Source of the DNA: Channallabes apus
Taxonomy: Eukaryota; Chordata; Actinopteri; Siluriformes; Clariidae
Assembly: GCA_030522415.1 (NCBI GenBank)
Contig: CM060121.1
Coordinates: 15,478,142 to 15,542,141 of the forward strand
DNA length: 64,000 nt
Direction of reading: 5' to 3'
Made by a program: the position numbers and the translations under genes. Of the stretch, positions 23,739-35,023 are shown in pieces; position 1 is the stretch's first letter; each line of letters starts with the position of its first letter. A model generated the notes under the pieces. It worked only from the letters and a program-made list of their open reading frames with translations, ran no database searches and was not told where the DNA came from.

Positions 23739-26700
23739 CTTCATGCACACCCACACGCACCACGCAGTCATTTTGTGTTGATGCCACCGTATCATTTAAT
23801 GATTATGTTGTGTCTGTTTCCCCCTTAATAGATTCCGGGTCGGCTGGGAACTTCATCTCACTTTCTCTTCTTTCCTCGCTACACGCTCCTGTGTCGAAGC
23901 TTCCAACCCCGATCGCGATTAAAGCTCTGGATGGCAAACCACTAAATCAATCGCCAGTTTATATGCTCTCCGTGCCCCTGCGATTAACTTTCCCCGGCCA
24001 CACAGAGGAGCTACAATTCTATGTGCTCCCTCAGGTGAGTCAGTCCGTCGTGCTGGGCCTCCCATGGCTCTGCGTCCATAACATTAATTTTGATTGGGCA
24101 GCCTCTCGCATCGTATCCTGGTCCCCTCGATGTGCTAAATTCTGCCAACCATCACCGTTAATGGTCCAAACTACTACAGTCGAAAGCCCCCGCGCCCTAG
24201 TATCTACCCGCGTGCCATCCGAGTACACCGCATTTTCTGACGTGTTTAGTGTTAGGGCAGCTGCACGACTTCCCCCTCATCGCCCGTGGGATTGCGCTAT
24301 TGACCTCCTGCCTGGGAAAGCACCGCCCTGCTCCCGTGTTTACCCGTTGTCCCTGACCGAAACCAGGGCGATGGAGGAATACGTGAGTGAGGCTCTCGGA
24401 CAGGGGCTCATTAGTTGCTCCACGTCACCCGCGTCGGCTGGTTTCTTTTTCATCGAAAAGAGAGGCGGGGGCCTCAGACCCTGCATTGATTATAGGGGAC
24501 TCAATGCCATTACAATAAAATATAAGCACCCACTGCCTCTGGTACCAGCCGCGATCGATCTGCTCCGCGGCGCGTCCATCTTCACTAAACTGGACCTCCG
24601 CAGCGCTTATAACCTCGTTCGTGTTCGCAAGGGAGACGAGTGGAAGACGACATCAGGACATTACCAATATAATGTAATGGCTTATGGACTGGTAAACGCA
24701 CCTGCGGTGTTTCAGGGGTTCATGAATGACGTGTTCCGACATATGTTAAACCGTTTTGTTATAGTGTATCTGGATGATATCTTGATATACTCGCGGTCGT
24801 ATCACGAGCACGTTAGTCATGTGACTGCCGTCCTCCGTCGCCTAAGGGAACATGGGCTCTATGCGAAGGCGGAAAAGTGTGAGTTTCACCAAAAGGAGGT
24901 CGCATTTTTGGGCTACCGCATAGGGCCACTGGGGGTTCAGATGGACGTCGCCAAGGTCAGTTCGGTTCTACAATGGCCGGAACCCACCTCAGTAAAGGCG
25001 CTACAAAGTTTCCTTGGGTTTGCCAATTTTTACCGACGCTTTATAAGGGGCTACAGTACGTTGGCAGCACCGCTCACCAATTTATTAAAAGGGAAACCAA
25101 AGCGCTTAGCCACCTTCACGCTGGAAGCGCGTCACGCTTTCCAGCGTCTAAAACAAGCATTTACATCAGCGCCTATATTAAAACTTCCCGACCCTAGTAA
25201 GCCCTTCGTAGTGGAGGTCGACGCGTCGGAGGTAGGACTAGGGGCGGTGCTGTCACAGCGTCATGGCCACCCAGAGAAATTATTCCCCTGTGCTTTCTTT
25301 TCGAGGAAACTGACACCTGCCGAGTGCAATTATGATATCGGTAATCGCGAACTGCTAGCAATTAAAGCGGCGTTAGAGGAGTGGCGACATTGGTTGGAGG
25401 GAGCAGAACATCCTTTCACGGTACTGACCGATCACCGGAACCTTGAGTACCTCCAACAAGCTAAGAGACTTAACCCTCGTCAAGTCCGCTGGGCACTGTT
25501 TTTCACTCGTTTCGATTTTCATATTACATATCGCCCCGGCTCTAAGAATCTGAAAGCGGATGCGCTATCCCGCTGTTTTGCGTCGCCGGACCGACCATTG
25601 GTACCGGAGCCTATTCTCCCCCCGTCACTCGTGGTTGCCCCGATCACGTGGGATTTCGACACGGAGATAGCCCGAGAGGCACGGTCCGACCCCGTGCCGC
25701 CGGGTTGTCCCCCGGGTCGAACCTATGTGCCGGAAGCACTACGGGAACGAGTGGCGGGGGAAGCCCACATTAATATCTCATCCGGACATCCCGGCGAGGC
25801 AAAAACATTAAAACTCCTAGAACCAAAGTTCTGGTGGCCAAATATGCGCGAAACAGTGAAAACAGTCGTTTCGTCTTGTGCTATTTGTGCAGCCACTAAA
25901 AGTCCCCGAGGGTTGCCAGTTGGGAAATTAATGCCCTTACCAACACCTAATAGACCGTGGTCCCACCTCGCGGTGGACTTTGTCACGGATTTGCCAGTGT
26001 CAAAAGGGTACACGACAGTCTTGGTAGTGGTAGATCGCTTCTCTAAGGGCTGTCGCTTTATTCCGTTCTGCTCTCTCCCTACCGCCGCCCAGGTGACTGA
26101 TGCCTTATTCAACACAGTGTTTCGCTACTACGGTATCCCGGAGGACATTGTTTCAGATCGGGGTCCCCAATTTATCGCTAAGTTCTGGAAAGCTTTTTTC
26201 CAGAAATTGGGGACTACTGTTAGTCTAACCTCAGGCTATCACCCTGAGTCTAATGGGCAGGCAGAGCGGACTGTTCAAGACCTCGGGAGGTTCCTACGTG
26301 CATATTGTAGCAGTCGACAACACGAATGGGCAGACTGTTTATTTTGGGCGGAATATGCGCGAAATTCTTTAAGACACTCTTCTACCGGCCTAACGCCGTT
26401 CCAATGTGTGCTCGGATATCAGCCACCGCTCTGTCCATGGGATGCCACTCTCACCAATATCCCCATGGTGGACGAGTGGTTCAAAAAAGCGGAAAAAGTA
26501 TGGGAGGGGGCTCACGCCCACATCTCCCAAGCAGTTCGCCGGTTCAAACAATTCGCCGATAGGCGGCGAAGGGAAAGTCCTCCGCTCCAGGTAGGAGATC
26601 GGGTTTGGCTCTCGACAAAGGACCTCTCTCTCAACCTCCCCTGTCGTAAGCTCGCCCCCCGGTTTATCGGTCCCTTTCCCATCATCACCCAAGTTAACCC

Positions 26701-27088
26701 CGTTTCCTTCAAATTGAAATTACCCTCACACATGCGTATTAACCCAGTGTTTCATGTTTCTCTTCTCAGGCCGGTGATACGGGGGCCGCTGGACGGAGGT
26801 GTCATAGACCCTTCGCTCCCCGGAGCTGTGGAGATCGAGGGCGCTCCAGCGTTCAGAGTCCAACAGTTATTGGACTCCCGAAGGCGGGGGGGCTCCCTGC
26901 AATATCTCGTTGACTGGGAGGGGTACGGACCGGAGGAACGCAGCTGGGTGCCAGCCAAGGACATCCTAAGCTCTGAGCTCATTTCTGAGTTTCACCGGGC
27001 TCGGCCGGATCGTCCCGCACCCGCCCTCCGGGTCGACCCGCCCGCCGGCAATACCATCAGGCCGGTGGGTCTCTCCCCCCTTTGGTAA
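23672..27088 (+). CDS. pol: pol polyprotein of gypsy element 1 (PR-RT-RH-IN-chromodomain)
   Basis: An open frame of 1138 codons in the -1 frame relative to gag, so expression needs a -1 ribosomal frameshift in the overlap 23672-23738. The listed start is only the first ATG in the open frame. Order of domains: aspartic protease ([10 protein letters not shown] near residue 50), reverse transcriptase ([11 protein letters not shown], then YLDD with Y at residue 366), RNase H ([10 protein letters not shown], then [10 protein letters not shown]), integrase with H2C2 finger ([18 protein letters not shown]) and catalytic DFVTDLP, SDRGPQF (Asp 829) and the following Glu, and a C-terminal chromodomain ([15 protein letters not shown]). 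No internal stop. The slippery site could not be picked out. Confidence 0.95.
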   Translation: MPVLRRRRTPHKGLSYYTQSTVTSCTPTRTTQSFCVDATVSFNDYVVSVSPLIDSGSAGNFISLSLLSSLHAPVSKLPTPIAIKALDGKPLNQSPVYMLSVPLRLTFPGHTEELQFYVLPQVSQSVVLGLPWLCVHNINFDWAASRIVSWSPRCAKFCQPSPLMVQTTTVESPRALVSTRVPSEYTAFSDVFSVRAAARLPPHRPWDCAIDLLPGKAPPCSRVYPLSLTETRAMEEYVSEALGQGLISCSTSPASAGFFFIEKRGGGLRPCIDYRGLNAITIKYKHPLPLVPAAIDLLRGASIFTKLDLRSAYNLVRVRKGDEWKTTSGHYQYNVMAYGLVNAPAVFQGFMNDVFRHMLNRFVIVYLDDILIYSRSYHEHVSHVTAVLRRLREHGLYAKAEKCEFHQKEVAFLGYRIGPLGVQMDVAKVSSVLQWPEPTSVKALQSFLGFANFYRRFIRGYSTLAAPLTNLLKGKPKRLATFTLEARHAFQRLKQAFTSAPILKLPDPSKPFVVEVDASEVGLGAVLSQRHGHPEKLFPCAFFSRKLTPAECNYDIGNRELLAIKAALEEWRHWLEGAEHPFTVLTDHRNLEYLQQAKRLNPRQVRWALFFTRFDFHITYRPGSKNLKADALSRCFASPDRPLVPEPILPPSLVVAPITWDFDTEIAREARSDPVPPGCPPGRTYVPEALRERVAGEAHINISSGHPGEAKTLKLLEPKFWWPNMRETVKTVVSSCAICAATKSPRGLPVGKLMPLPTPNRPWSHLAVDFVTDLPVSKGYTTVLVVVDRFSKGCRFIPFCSLPTAAQVTDALFNTVFRYYGIPEDIVSDRGPQFIAKFWKAFFQKLGTTVSLTSGYHPESNGQAERTVQDLGRFLRAYCSSRQHEWADCLFWAEYARNSLRHSSTGLTPFQCVLGYQPPLCPWDATLTNIPMVDEWFKKAEKVWEGAHAHISQAVRRFKQFADRRRRESPPLQVGDRVWLSTKDLSLNLPCRKLAPRFIGPFPIITQVNPVSFKLKLPSHMRINPVFHVSLLRPVIRGPLDGGVIDPSLPGAVEIEGAPAFRVQQLLDSRRRGGSLQYLVDWEGYGPEERSWVPAKDILSSELISEFHRARPDRPAPALRVDPPAGNTIRPVGLSPLW

Positions 27089-27145
27089 CACGAGGGAAGC
27101 GCCCACCTCCCCTTCAGGTAGCCGGTCCTGGGGGGGGGGGGGTGG

Positions 27146-27711
27146 TGTCATGCCCGAGCCTCCTCAGTCCCGGAGAGAAAGATCCGGCTCGCCGGATTAC
27201 TGAGCCGTGGCTTTGTCTCCCCCTAGTGTGTCCACGTATGTCATTACTCACCTCAATTAACTAACTCAGATCACCTGCGCACACCTCACCTGCCTCCCTA
27301 TTTAACCCCAGCCGAACCCACACCACACTGTCTGGTCACCGTTGTATTACCACTCACTAACATGTGTATGTCTTTCTACTCCCCCCAGGTTTGAAGCGGT
27401 ATCTGCAGGCGAAGTCAGGCGAAGCGAGACAGCTTCGCCGTCCAAGTAATATCCTCTGAGGACACAGAGAAGTTTTGTTTCCTTTTTGTTATGTTTTTCC
27501 GAAATGACATTCTTGGTTGAATTTTAGTTCGAGTTTAAACCGCCTGCAGACCGCGCCTGGATATCAGCGTAGTGAACGCCTGGTTAATATTCATTACTGT
27601 GAAGAGTCTCTGAGACGTTTTCTTTTGAGGCAAAGCACAAAATAAAGACTATACTTTCCTGCACTTGCGTTGACGTGTGTGTGCTTTATACAGTGGGAGA
27701 GAACCATGACA
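27146..27711 (+). repeat. 3' LTR of gypsy element 1
   Basis: Identical to the 5' LTR apart from A for G at 27566. It is preceded by a 13-G tract. It ends directly at the CCAAT duplication and the L1 3' end. Confidence 0.93.
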
Positions 27712-28803
27712 CCAATGACAGAAACACTTTTTTTGGACAAGTTTTTATTGGTTTTCTTAAACATAATATACAAGTACAAAAATCCAACAACAGCTAGGCT
27801 AATGTACTATTTACACAACAATAACTTAAAAACAATAACTAAAGCTAAAAAGAAATTAAATAATAAAATAAAAAAAATAAAAATGTAAACACAACAATGG
27901 TGATTACTGAGTAATAACCAGAGATAACACTGTAGAGCACAACAGATTAAGCATGTCACAATCTAAACATGGATCTATTATCAGTCATCCTTTGAAACCA
28001 CAGTCTGAATAAATTTCTCCCATATGTCCACATCTTTATAATTTTGATTAAATTTGGCTATCAGTTTTTCATATGATACACTCTCAGTCATAAATTCAAT
28101 CCACATTTTAATTGTAGGACATTGAATATCTTTCCAAAATGTAAGTATCAGTCGTATTGCTGTGACTACACCCACTGTAATAAGAGAGAACTCCTTGTTT
28201 TTGATCTGTAAGATCTCTGATTTATCTCCCAACAAACATATCCTAGGTGATAATGGAATGTCAAATCCCAAACATTCTCCTACATATTTTAACACAGCTT
28301 TCCAAAAAGGTTGAATCTTTGAACATGCCCATAGAGCATGCATATATGTACCATTTTCTTCTTTACATTTCCAGCATTTTTTATCTTCCATACAACCCAT
28401 TCTAAAAAGTCTAACTGGTGTGTAATAATACCTACAGTATGAAATACCTTATATTGAATAAATTTGCCTCTTGCTTCTTTTATGTACTTTCCACTGTTGG
28501 ACAAAATTCTCTTCCAGGTGTCTTTATCTATGTCGCTATCGGTGTCTCTCTGCCAAATCAATCTTAGGTTTTCACAGTTATTGTCATCGATCCTTAAACA
28601 GAGTTGGTAAAATTTAGATGTTTTTTGGATAGGTCTTGGTCAGTGGTGTCTAGATACTAGATTTAAAGTATAGATACTAGGGTTTCAAAAGACTTCTTTA
28701 GAAGTCGAAGTATCAACTCAAGCTTTTTACTCAAGTAAAAGTGTAAAAGTACTGGTTTCAAAACTACTTAAAGTATAAAAGTAAAATGAGGGGGAAAAAA
28801 AGC

Positions 28804-29263
28804 TGTCATGTCGCCGTTAGTCACGAGTCGGACGCAGATGCAGGCTGAAACGATAATCCTTTATTCTTTATGCACACAAACTCAAGAACGTTCAAAACTC
28901 TGTGTAAATCAAAAAGGAGGACAAAAGGTCACTCTCTCTCTTTCTCTGTAGAGTCCACGAATTCAGCGTCGCTGCTCCTCAGGTGGATGCTTCCTGAGGG
29001 ATACGGAAGTAGTGCTTATAGTAGGTCTTGGTGATCTCGGTGTGTGCGTTCTCTCGACTAACAATGAGGGTGGACGGACAGGTGGCTACGGGGTCGGCTG
29101 GTTTAAATAGACAGACACAAAAAGGGCACACAGGTGACATTCATTAAATAATAACAGGGGGAGACGTACTCACGTAGACACACCAGGGGGAGACAAAGTG
29201 ATGGCTCAGTAGTCCGGGGAACCGGATCTTACTCCCCGAGGCTGTGGTGGTCCAGATGTTATA
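28804..29263 (-). repeat. 3' LTR of gypsy element 2
   Basis: Preceded in element sense by the purine-rich TGGAGGAGGGGGTAC (29264-29278), the likely plus-strand primer. Inner end TGTCATGTCGCC on the plus strand. Confidence 0.92.
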
Positions 29264-32200
29264 GTACCCCCTCCTCCAGAACCGGCTTCCAGAGGAAGGC
29301 GAGGGCGCCCCCTGCCTCTTGTCGGAGGGCGTGATGACCCCCCCGTCTGCTGGTTCGGTCGGCGGGCGGGACGACCCGGTGGACGCGGCGCTGGGCGGTC
29401 CGGCCGTGCTCTGTGGAACTCAGTGATCAGTTCTTGACCGAGGATGTCCCTTGCCGGCACCCAGCTCCGTTCCTCCGGACCGTACCCCTCCCAGTCAACC
29501 AAATATTGTAGAGCCCCCCCCCTTCTCCGTGAGTCCACTAGTTCCCTGACTCGAAATGCAGGGGCGCCCTCTATCTCCACAGCTCCGGGGAGTGCAGGTT
29601 CCGCTGCTCCCTGGTCCAGTGGACCCCGGACCACCGGCCTAAGGAGAGAAATGTGAAAGACAGGGTGGATACGTAGGTGAGAGGGGAGTTTTAATTTATA
29701 TGAAACAGGGTTAATTTGTGCTGTGATCGGGAAGGGACCGATGAACCTGGGGGAGAGTTTCCTGCAAGGGAGGTTAAGACGGAGGTCCCGTGTCGAGAGC
29801 CATACCCGATCGCCTACCTGGAGCGGATGACTTTCCCTTCTCCGTCTATCGGCATGTCTTTTAAATCGTTGCACTGCTTGGGAGATCTTGGTGTGAGCAT
29901 CCTCCCATACTTTTTCCGCTTCTTTGAACCACTGATCCACCACGGGCACATCGGTGGGAGTGGCATCCCAAGGACAGAGCGGGGGTTGATAACCTAATAT
30001 ACACTGAAACGGCGTTAGGCCGGTTGCGGAGTGGCGCAGTGAATTCTGTGCGTATTCCGCCCAGGTTAAGCAGTCTGCCCATTCGTGCTGTCGGCTGCTG
30101 CAGTATGCCCGAAGATACCTCCCGAGTTCTTGGACCGTCCGCTCGGCCTGCCCATTAGACTCGGGGTGATAGCCCGACGTTAGGCTAACTGTGGTCCCCA
30201 ACTTCTGGAAGAACGCTTTCCAGACCCTGGCGATAAATTGAGGACCACGATCGGAAACTATATCTTCCGGTATGCCATAGCAGCGAAACACTGTGGAAAA
30301 AAGGGTTTCTGCCACCTGGAGGGCTGACGGGAGAGAGCGAAACGGGATGAATTTGCACCTCTTAGAAAATCTATCTACGACCACTAAGATAGTAGTGTAC
30401 CCTTTCGATACCGGCAGGTCCGTAACAAAGTCCACTGCAACATGGGACCACGGTCTGTTTGGTATAGGTAGGGGCGTTAGTTTTCCAACGGGTAGACTAC
30501 GCGGGCTCTTTGTAGTGGCACACACTGCGCAAGACAAAACAACTTTTCTCACGGTTTCCCGCATTTTTGGCCACCAGAACTTTGGTTCCAGTAGGTGAAA
30601 CGTGCGTATGACGCCGGGGTGTCCAGATGCCAGACTCGTATGAGTCTCTATCGTCACTCGTTCACGAAGTGGTTCCGGTACATAGGTCCGATTCGGAGGA
30701 CAGCTCCTAGGCACGGGGTTGGACCGTGCCCACTGAACTATCTCCGATTCCAGATCCCACATAACCGGCGCCACCACGAGTGACGATGGTAAAATGGGTT
30801 CCGGAGTGATAATGGGTTCCGGCGACGGATAACAGCGGGATAATGCATCCGCTTTGATATTTTTAGAGCCGGGGCGATATGTAATCTTAAATTGGAAACG
30901 CGTGAAGAAAAGTGCCCATCGGGCTTGACGTGAGTTGAGTCTTTTTGCTTGTTGGAGGTACTCCAGGTTTCGATGGTCTGTGAGTACCGTGAAAGAATGT
31001 TTCGCGCCCTCCAGCCAGTGTCTCCACTCCTCTAACGCCGCCTTCACTGCAAGCAGTTCTCTGTTACCGATATCATAATTACGCTCGGCAGGTGTTAGTT
31101 TCCTAGAGAAGAAAGCGCAGGGATGGAGTTTCTCAGGGTGGCCATGGCGTTGTGACAGCACCGCCCCTATGCCTACCTCAGACGCATCGACCTCTACTAT
31201 AAAGGGCTTCTCCGGGTCGGGTAATTTTAATATAGGCGCAGTGGTGAAAGCAATTTTGAGGCGATGAAACGCATTTCGCGCTTCCGCTGGGAACTCGCGA
31301 AGGCGTTTCGGTTTCCCTACTAGGAGTGATGTGAGAGGTGCTGCCACCGTACTGAAGCCCCGAATAAACCGCCTGTAAAAATTGGCAAACCCTAGGAATC
31401 TCTGTAGCTCCTTAACTGTCGTCGGTTCCGGCCATTGTTGTACCGCCTTGACCTTGGACATTTCCATTTCGACCCCCCGTGGTCCTATGTGATAGCCGAG
31501 GAATGCCACCTCCTTGGAGTGAAAGGTGCACTTCTCCGCCTTCACATAGAGCCCGTGTTTGCGCAGACGACGAAGGACGGCGGTTACATGAAGGACGTGT
31601 TCCGAATATGACCGTGAATATACCAGGATATCATCCAGGTAAATTATAACAAAACGGTTAAACATATCCCGAAACACGTCGTTCATGAACCCCTGAAACA
31701 CCGCAGGTGCGTTTACCAGACCCTATGCCATTACGTTATATTGGTAATGCCCAGATGTTGTGCTAAACGCTGTCTTCCATTCATCGCCTTTACGCACACG
31801 AACGAGGTTATATGCGCTGCGGAGGTCGAGTTTGGTGAAGATGGAAGCGCCTCGGAGTTGGTCGATCGCGGCCGGTACCAGGGGCAGTGGGTGCTTATAT
31901 TTTACTGTTATTGTATTGAGTCCTCTATAATCAATACACGGGCGTAATCCCCCCCCCTTTTTTCTCTATGAAAAAAAAACCTGCCGAGGCGGGCGACGTG
32001 GACCTGCTGATGAGCCCCTGCTGGAGTGCCTCACTCACGTATTCCTCCATTGCCCTGGTTTCCACCACTGACAAGGGATAGACACGCGAGCAAGGAGGTG
32101 CTTTCCCCGGCAACAGCTCTATCGCGCAGTCCCACGGACGGTGAGGGGGAAGTCGTGCAGCTGCCCTAGCACTAAACACTTCTTTAAACCGCTGATACTC

Positions 32201-33592
32201 TGATGGTATGTTAATATTTATCTGGGCTTGCGGGCTTTCAATCGTAGTGGTTTGAACCGTCATAGTATGCGGTGTACATGTTTTAGTGCATCGGGGGGAC
32301 CAGGATGTGACACAAGACTTATTCCAATCAAAATTGGGATTGTGATCACTAAGCCATGGGAGACCTAGCACGACGGAATGGTCCGACTGGGGGAGTACAA
32401 AAAATTTTAATACCTCCGTATGACCGGGGAAAGTTAACCGGAGGGGCGCTGTCATTAATTTAATAGGAGAATGTTCCAAATCACTACCATCTAGAGCCTT
32501 TATTGTTATCGGGGATGGAAGCTTCGACACGGGAGCTCGTAGTGCGGACAGTAGAGAGGAAGAGATAAAATTTCCAGCCGCCCCAGAATCTATTAATGGG
32601 AAAACAGATAACACACATGAGTTAAAAGATAATTGTGCTCTCAAACAGAACGGGTGATGTGTGCGATGAGGTGTGTGTGTTGTTACTTTGCGTAGCTGGC
32701 ACTCGCTGATGTGATGTCCTTTCCCCCCACAGTATAAACATAATCCCGCCGTAAGCCGTCGTCGTCTCTCGGCGGCTGGGAGGCGGGAAGTACTCACTTC
32801 CATCGGCTCGGATGTGTTCATGTCCCTAGCGGCTGGAAGGGGCTGGTGCGGCCGCTCCAAGGTCCGCGCCGGGAAGGATTTGGTGGGTGGTCTCTGTCGT
32901 TGGCTGCGCAGGTGTTGGTCCAGTTTGATGGCGAGGTGGATGGTGCCGTCCAGGGAGAGGCCGGTATCCCGGCACGCGAGCTCCAGTTGGATCTCCGGTT
33001 GGAGTCCGTCGCGGAACCGGGCTAAGAGGCTCCTCTCACACCAGCCACTCTCAGCTGCCATGACTCGGAACTGGATGGCATACTCCGATACCGGCAGGTT
33101 CCCTTGTCGCAGCCTCATCAGCCTCTGTTCCCCTGAGCGTCCTTGGTCAGGGTGATTGAACACCGCCGTCATCGCCTGAATGAAATGGTCATAGCGGGAA
33201 GTGTCTCTCCCCCCTGTGCGCCACACGGCCACCGCCCAGTCCATAGCGGGTCCTGTGAGCTGCTGGATGACAAATCGGATCTTCTGTTGTTCCGTCAGGT
33301 TCGGATAATCCACGAGATGCAGCTCACAGGCGAGGAGAAACCGCTTAAATCCCTCCGGATCACCGGCATACCGTTCCGGGAGGACTGCGCGTGAAGGTGA
33401 CGGAGATGCGGATGACGAGCCAGGCAAAGCGAGGTTCTTTACACAGTGGGCGAGATCGCTCACCGCTCGTGCCAAGCCGTCGATCTCCCTCTGCTGCATA
33501 CGCACATATTGCATCGGGTTCTCGTCGCTAGGCAACGGGACGCCTGCTGCGCCCTGAGGGGTCCGTCCATCTGTCATGTCGCCGTTAGTCAC
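29206..33592 (-). pseudogene. gag-pol of gypsy element 2, one shift and one stop
   Basis: gag and pol lie in one frame, without the frame change seen in element 1. In-frame ATGs at 33592 and 33577 both lie in the LTR. gag has the capsid region and the knuckle CLYCGGKGHHISEC. Protease is LIDSGAAGNF. The frame is lost at a run of nine C (31949-31957, plus strand), and a TAG lies at 31723-31725 in the following reverse transcriptase part. From 31701 down to 29206 it is open and carries YLDD, RNase H, the integrase residues (DFVTDLP, SDRGPQF) and a chromodomain ([15 protein letters not shown]), then a proline/arginine-rich tail. The homopolymer break could be an assembly error. Confidence 0.92.
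33561..33571 (-). promoter_or_regulatory. Primer-binding site of element 2
   Basis: In element sense GA then TGGACGGAC (33569-33561), directly after the 5' LTR. It is the exact complement of GTCCGTCCA at 33847-33839 in the LTR. It overlaps gag codons. Confidence 0.7.
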
Positions 33593-34031
33593 GAGTCGGA
33601 CGCAGATGCAGGCTGAAACGATAATCCTTTATTCTTTATGCACACAAACTCAAGAACGTTCAAAACTCTGTGTAAATCAAAAAGGAGGACAAAAGGTCAC
33701 TCTCTCTCTTTCTCTGTAGAGTCCACGAATTCAGCGTCGCTGCTCCTCAGGTGGATGCTTCCTGAGGGATACGGAAGTAGTGCTTATAGTAGGTCTTGGT
33801 GATCTCGGTGTGTGCGTTCTCTCGACTAACAATGAGGGTGGACGGACAGGTGGCTACGGGGTCGGCTGGTTTAAATAGACAGACACAAAAAGGGCACACA
33901 GGTGACATTCATTAAATAATAACAGGGGGAGACGTACTCACGTAGACACACCAGGGGGAGACAAAGTGATGGCTCAGTAGTCCGGGGAACCGGATCTTAC
34001 TCCCCGAGGCTGTGGTGGTCCAGATGTTATA
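33572..34031 (-). repeat. 5' LTR of gypsy element 2
   Basis: TATA-like box TATTTAAA starts at 33877 (minus strand) and the self-primer word GTCCGTCCA starts 30 bases on, at 33847. Confidence 0.92.
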
Positions 34032-34225
34032 AAAGCATTAAGGATAAAAGCTTAGGCTGTGCCACGAGCCTATATACTACTGTACACTAACACCTCATTA
34101 AAAAAAGAAAAATGTGTTGTTTTTTTGTTGTATTTTTTAACGGCCATAGTGATTTGGGATACTGTATATGGCAATTGAAAAAGAATGCATTTTAGTACAA
34201 TGCAAATACATTAAAGAACCATATA

Positions 34226-35023
34226 TATTCAGCAAAAAAAAGAAACGTCCTCTGACTTTCAACTGTTTTTACTTTCAGTAAACTTAATGTGTAAATATTT
34301 GTATGAACACTAAAAGAGTTAACATCATAAGACATAAACTAAAAATGTTTCACAATGTGTCCCTGAATGAAGGGAGGCTCAAAATCAGTCAGTACCAGTC
34401 AGTATCTGGTGGCCACCAGCTGCTTGAAGTACTGCAGTGCATCTCCTCCTCATGGACTGGACCAGATTTGTCAGTTCTTGCTGTGAGATGGAGGGATTGT
34501 GTGTTCCTGGTGTGACTTGGGGAGTTGTTGTGGCCATCCTGTACCTGTCACGCAGGTGTGATATTCGGATGTACCCATCCTGTGCAGGTGTTGTTACATG
34601 TGGTCTTCCACTGCAAGGTTGATCAGCTGTCCTTCCTGTCTCCTTGTAGCTCTCTCTTAGGCGTCTCACAGTGCGGACATGGCAATTTATTGCCCTAGCC
34701 ACATCAGCAGTCCTCATGCCTCCCTGCAGCATGCCTAATGCACGTTCACGCAGATGAGCAGGGACCCTGGGAATCTTTCTTTGGGTGTTTTTCACAGTCT
34801 TTTAGAACTGTGACCTTAAATGCCTACTTTCTGTAAGCTGTTAAGGTCTTAACGACCATTCCACAGGTGCATGTAAATTAATTGATTATGGTTAATTGAA
34901 CATGCATGGAAAACATCGTTTAAACCCTTTACAATGAAAATCTGTAAAGTTATTTGGATTTGTACAACATTATTGTTGAAATACACAGTCCTGAAAAAGG
35001 GGCGTTTCATTTTTTGCTGAGTA
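34226..35023 (-). mobile_element. Internally deleted Tc1-like element in hAT copy 3
   Basis: About 800 bp, with inverted ends (TTCAGCAAAAAAAAGAAACG at the left, CGTTTCATTTTTTGCTGA at the right) between TA dinucleotides. The intact hAT sequence in copy 1 (near 15390) reads straight across the site, confirming the insertion. Confidence 0.8.
34385..34795 (-). pseudogene. Truncated Tc1-like transposase, DNA-binding half only
   Basis: 136 codons. Helix-turn-helix sequence (GMLQGGMRTADVARAINCHV, then RTVRRLRESY) and the linker GRPHVTTPAQD are followed at about residue 110 by a C-terminal tail (QSMRRRCTAVLQAAGG). The catalytic domain between them is gone and the frame stays open across the junction. 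A product could bind the element ends without cutting. Confidence 0.75.

Larger units (their letters stand above)
22237..27711 (+). mobile_element. Sushi-like Ty3/gypsy chromovirus, nearly intact
   Basis: LTR retrotransposon with two LTRs (22237-22802 and 27146-27711, 566 bp each) that differ at one base (22657 versus 27566), and a 5-bp target duplication CCAAT at 22232-22236 and 27712-27716. LTRs begin TGTCA and end TGACA. A G-rich tract at about 27131-27145 is the likely polypurine primer. gag and pol are both open. The chromodomain after integrase places it with the chromoviruses. By LTR identity it is the youngest datable insertion here along with the element at 28804. Confidence 0.95.
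28804..34031 (-). mobile_element. Sushi-like Ty3/gypsy element 2, inside hAT copy 3
   Basis: LTRs at 28804-29263 and 33572-34031 (460 bp each) look identical throughout. Target duplication AAAGC at 28799-28803 and 34032-34036. The element reads on the minus strand, so the 5' LTR is the right one. The outer edge of each LTR is TATAAC in element sense rather than TGT. The gag-pol frame is broken twice. Confidence 0.94.

Noticed and set aside
23498..23795. Minus-strand frames opposite gag
   Set aside because: GC-rich antisense shadows of gag and pol of element 1.
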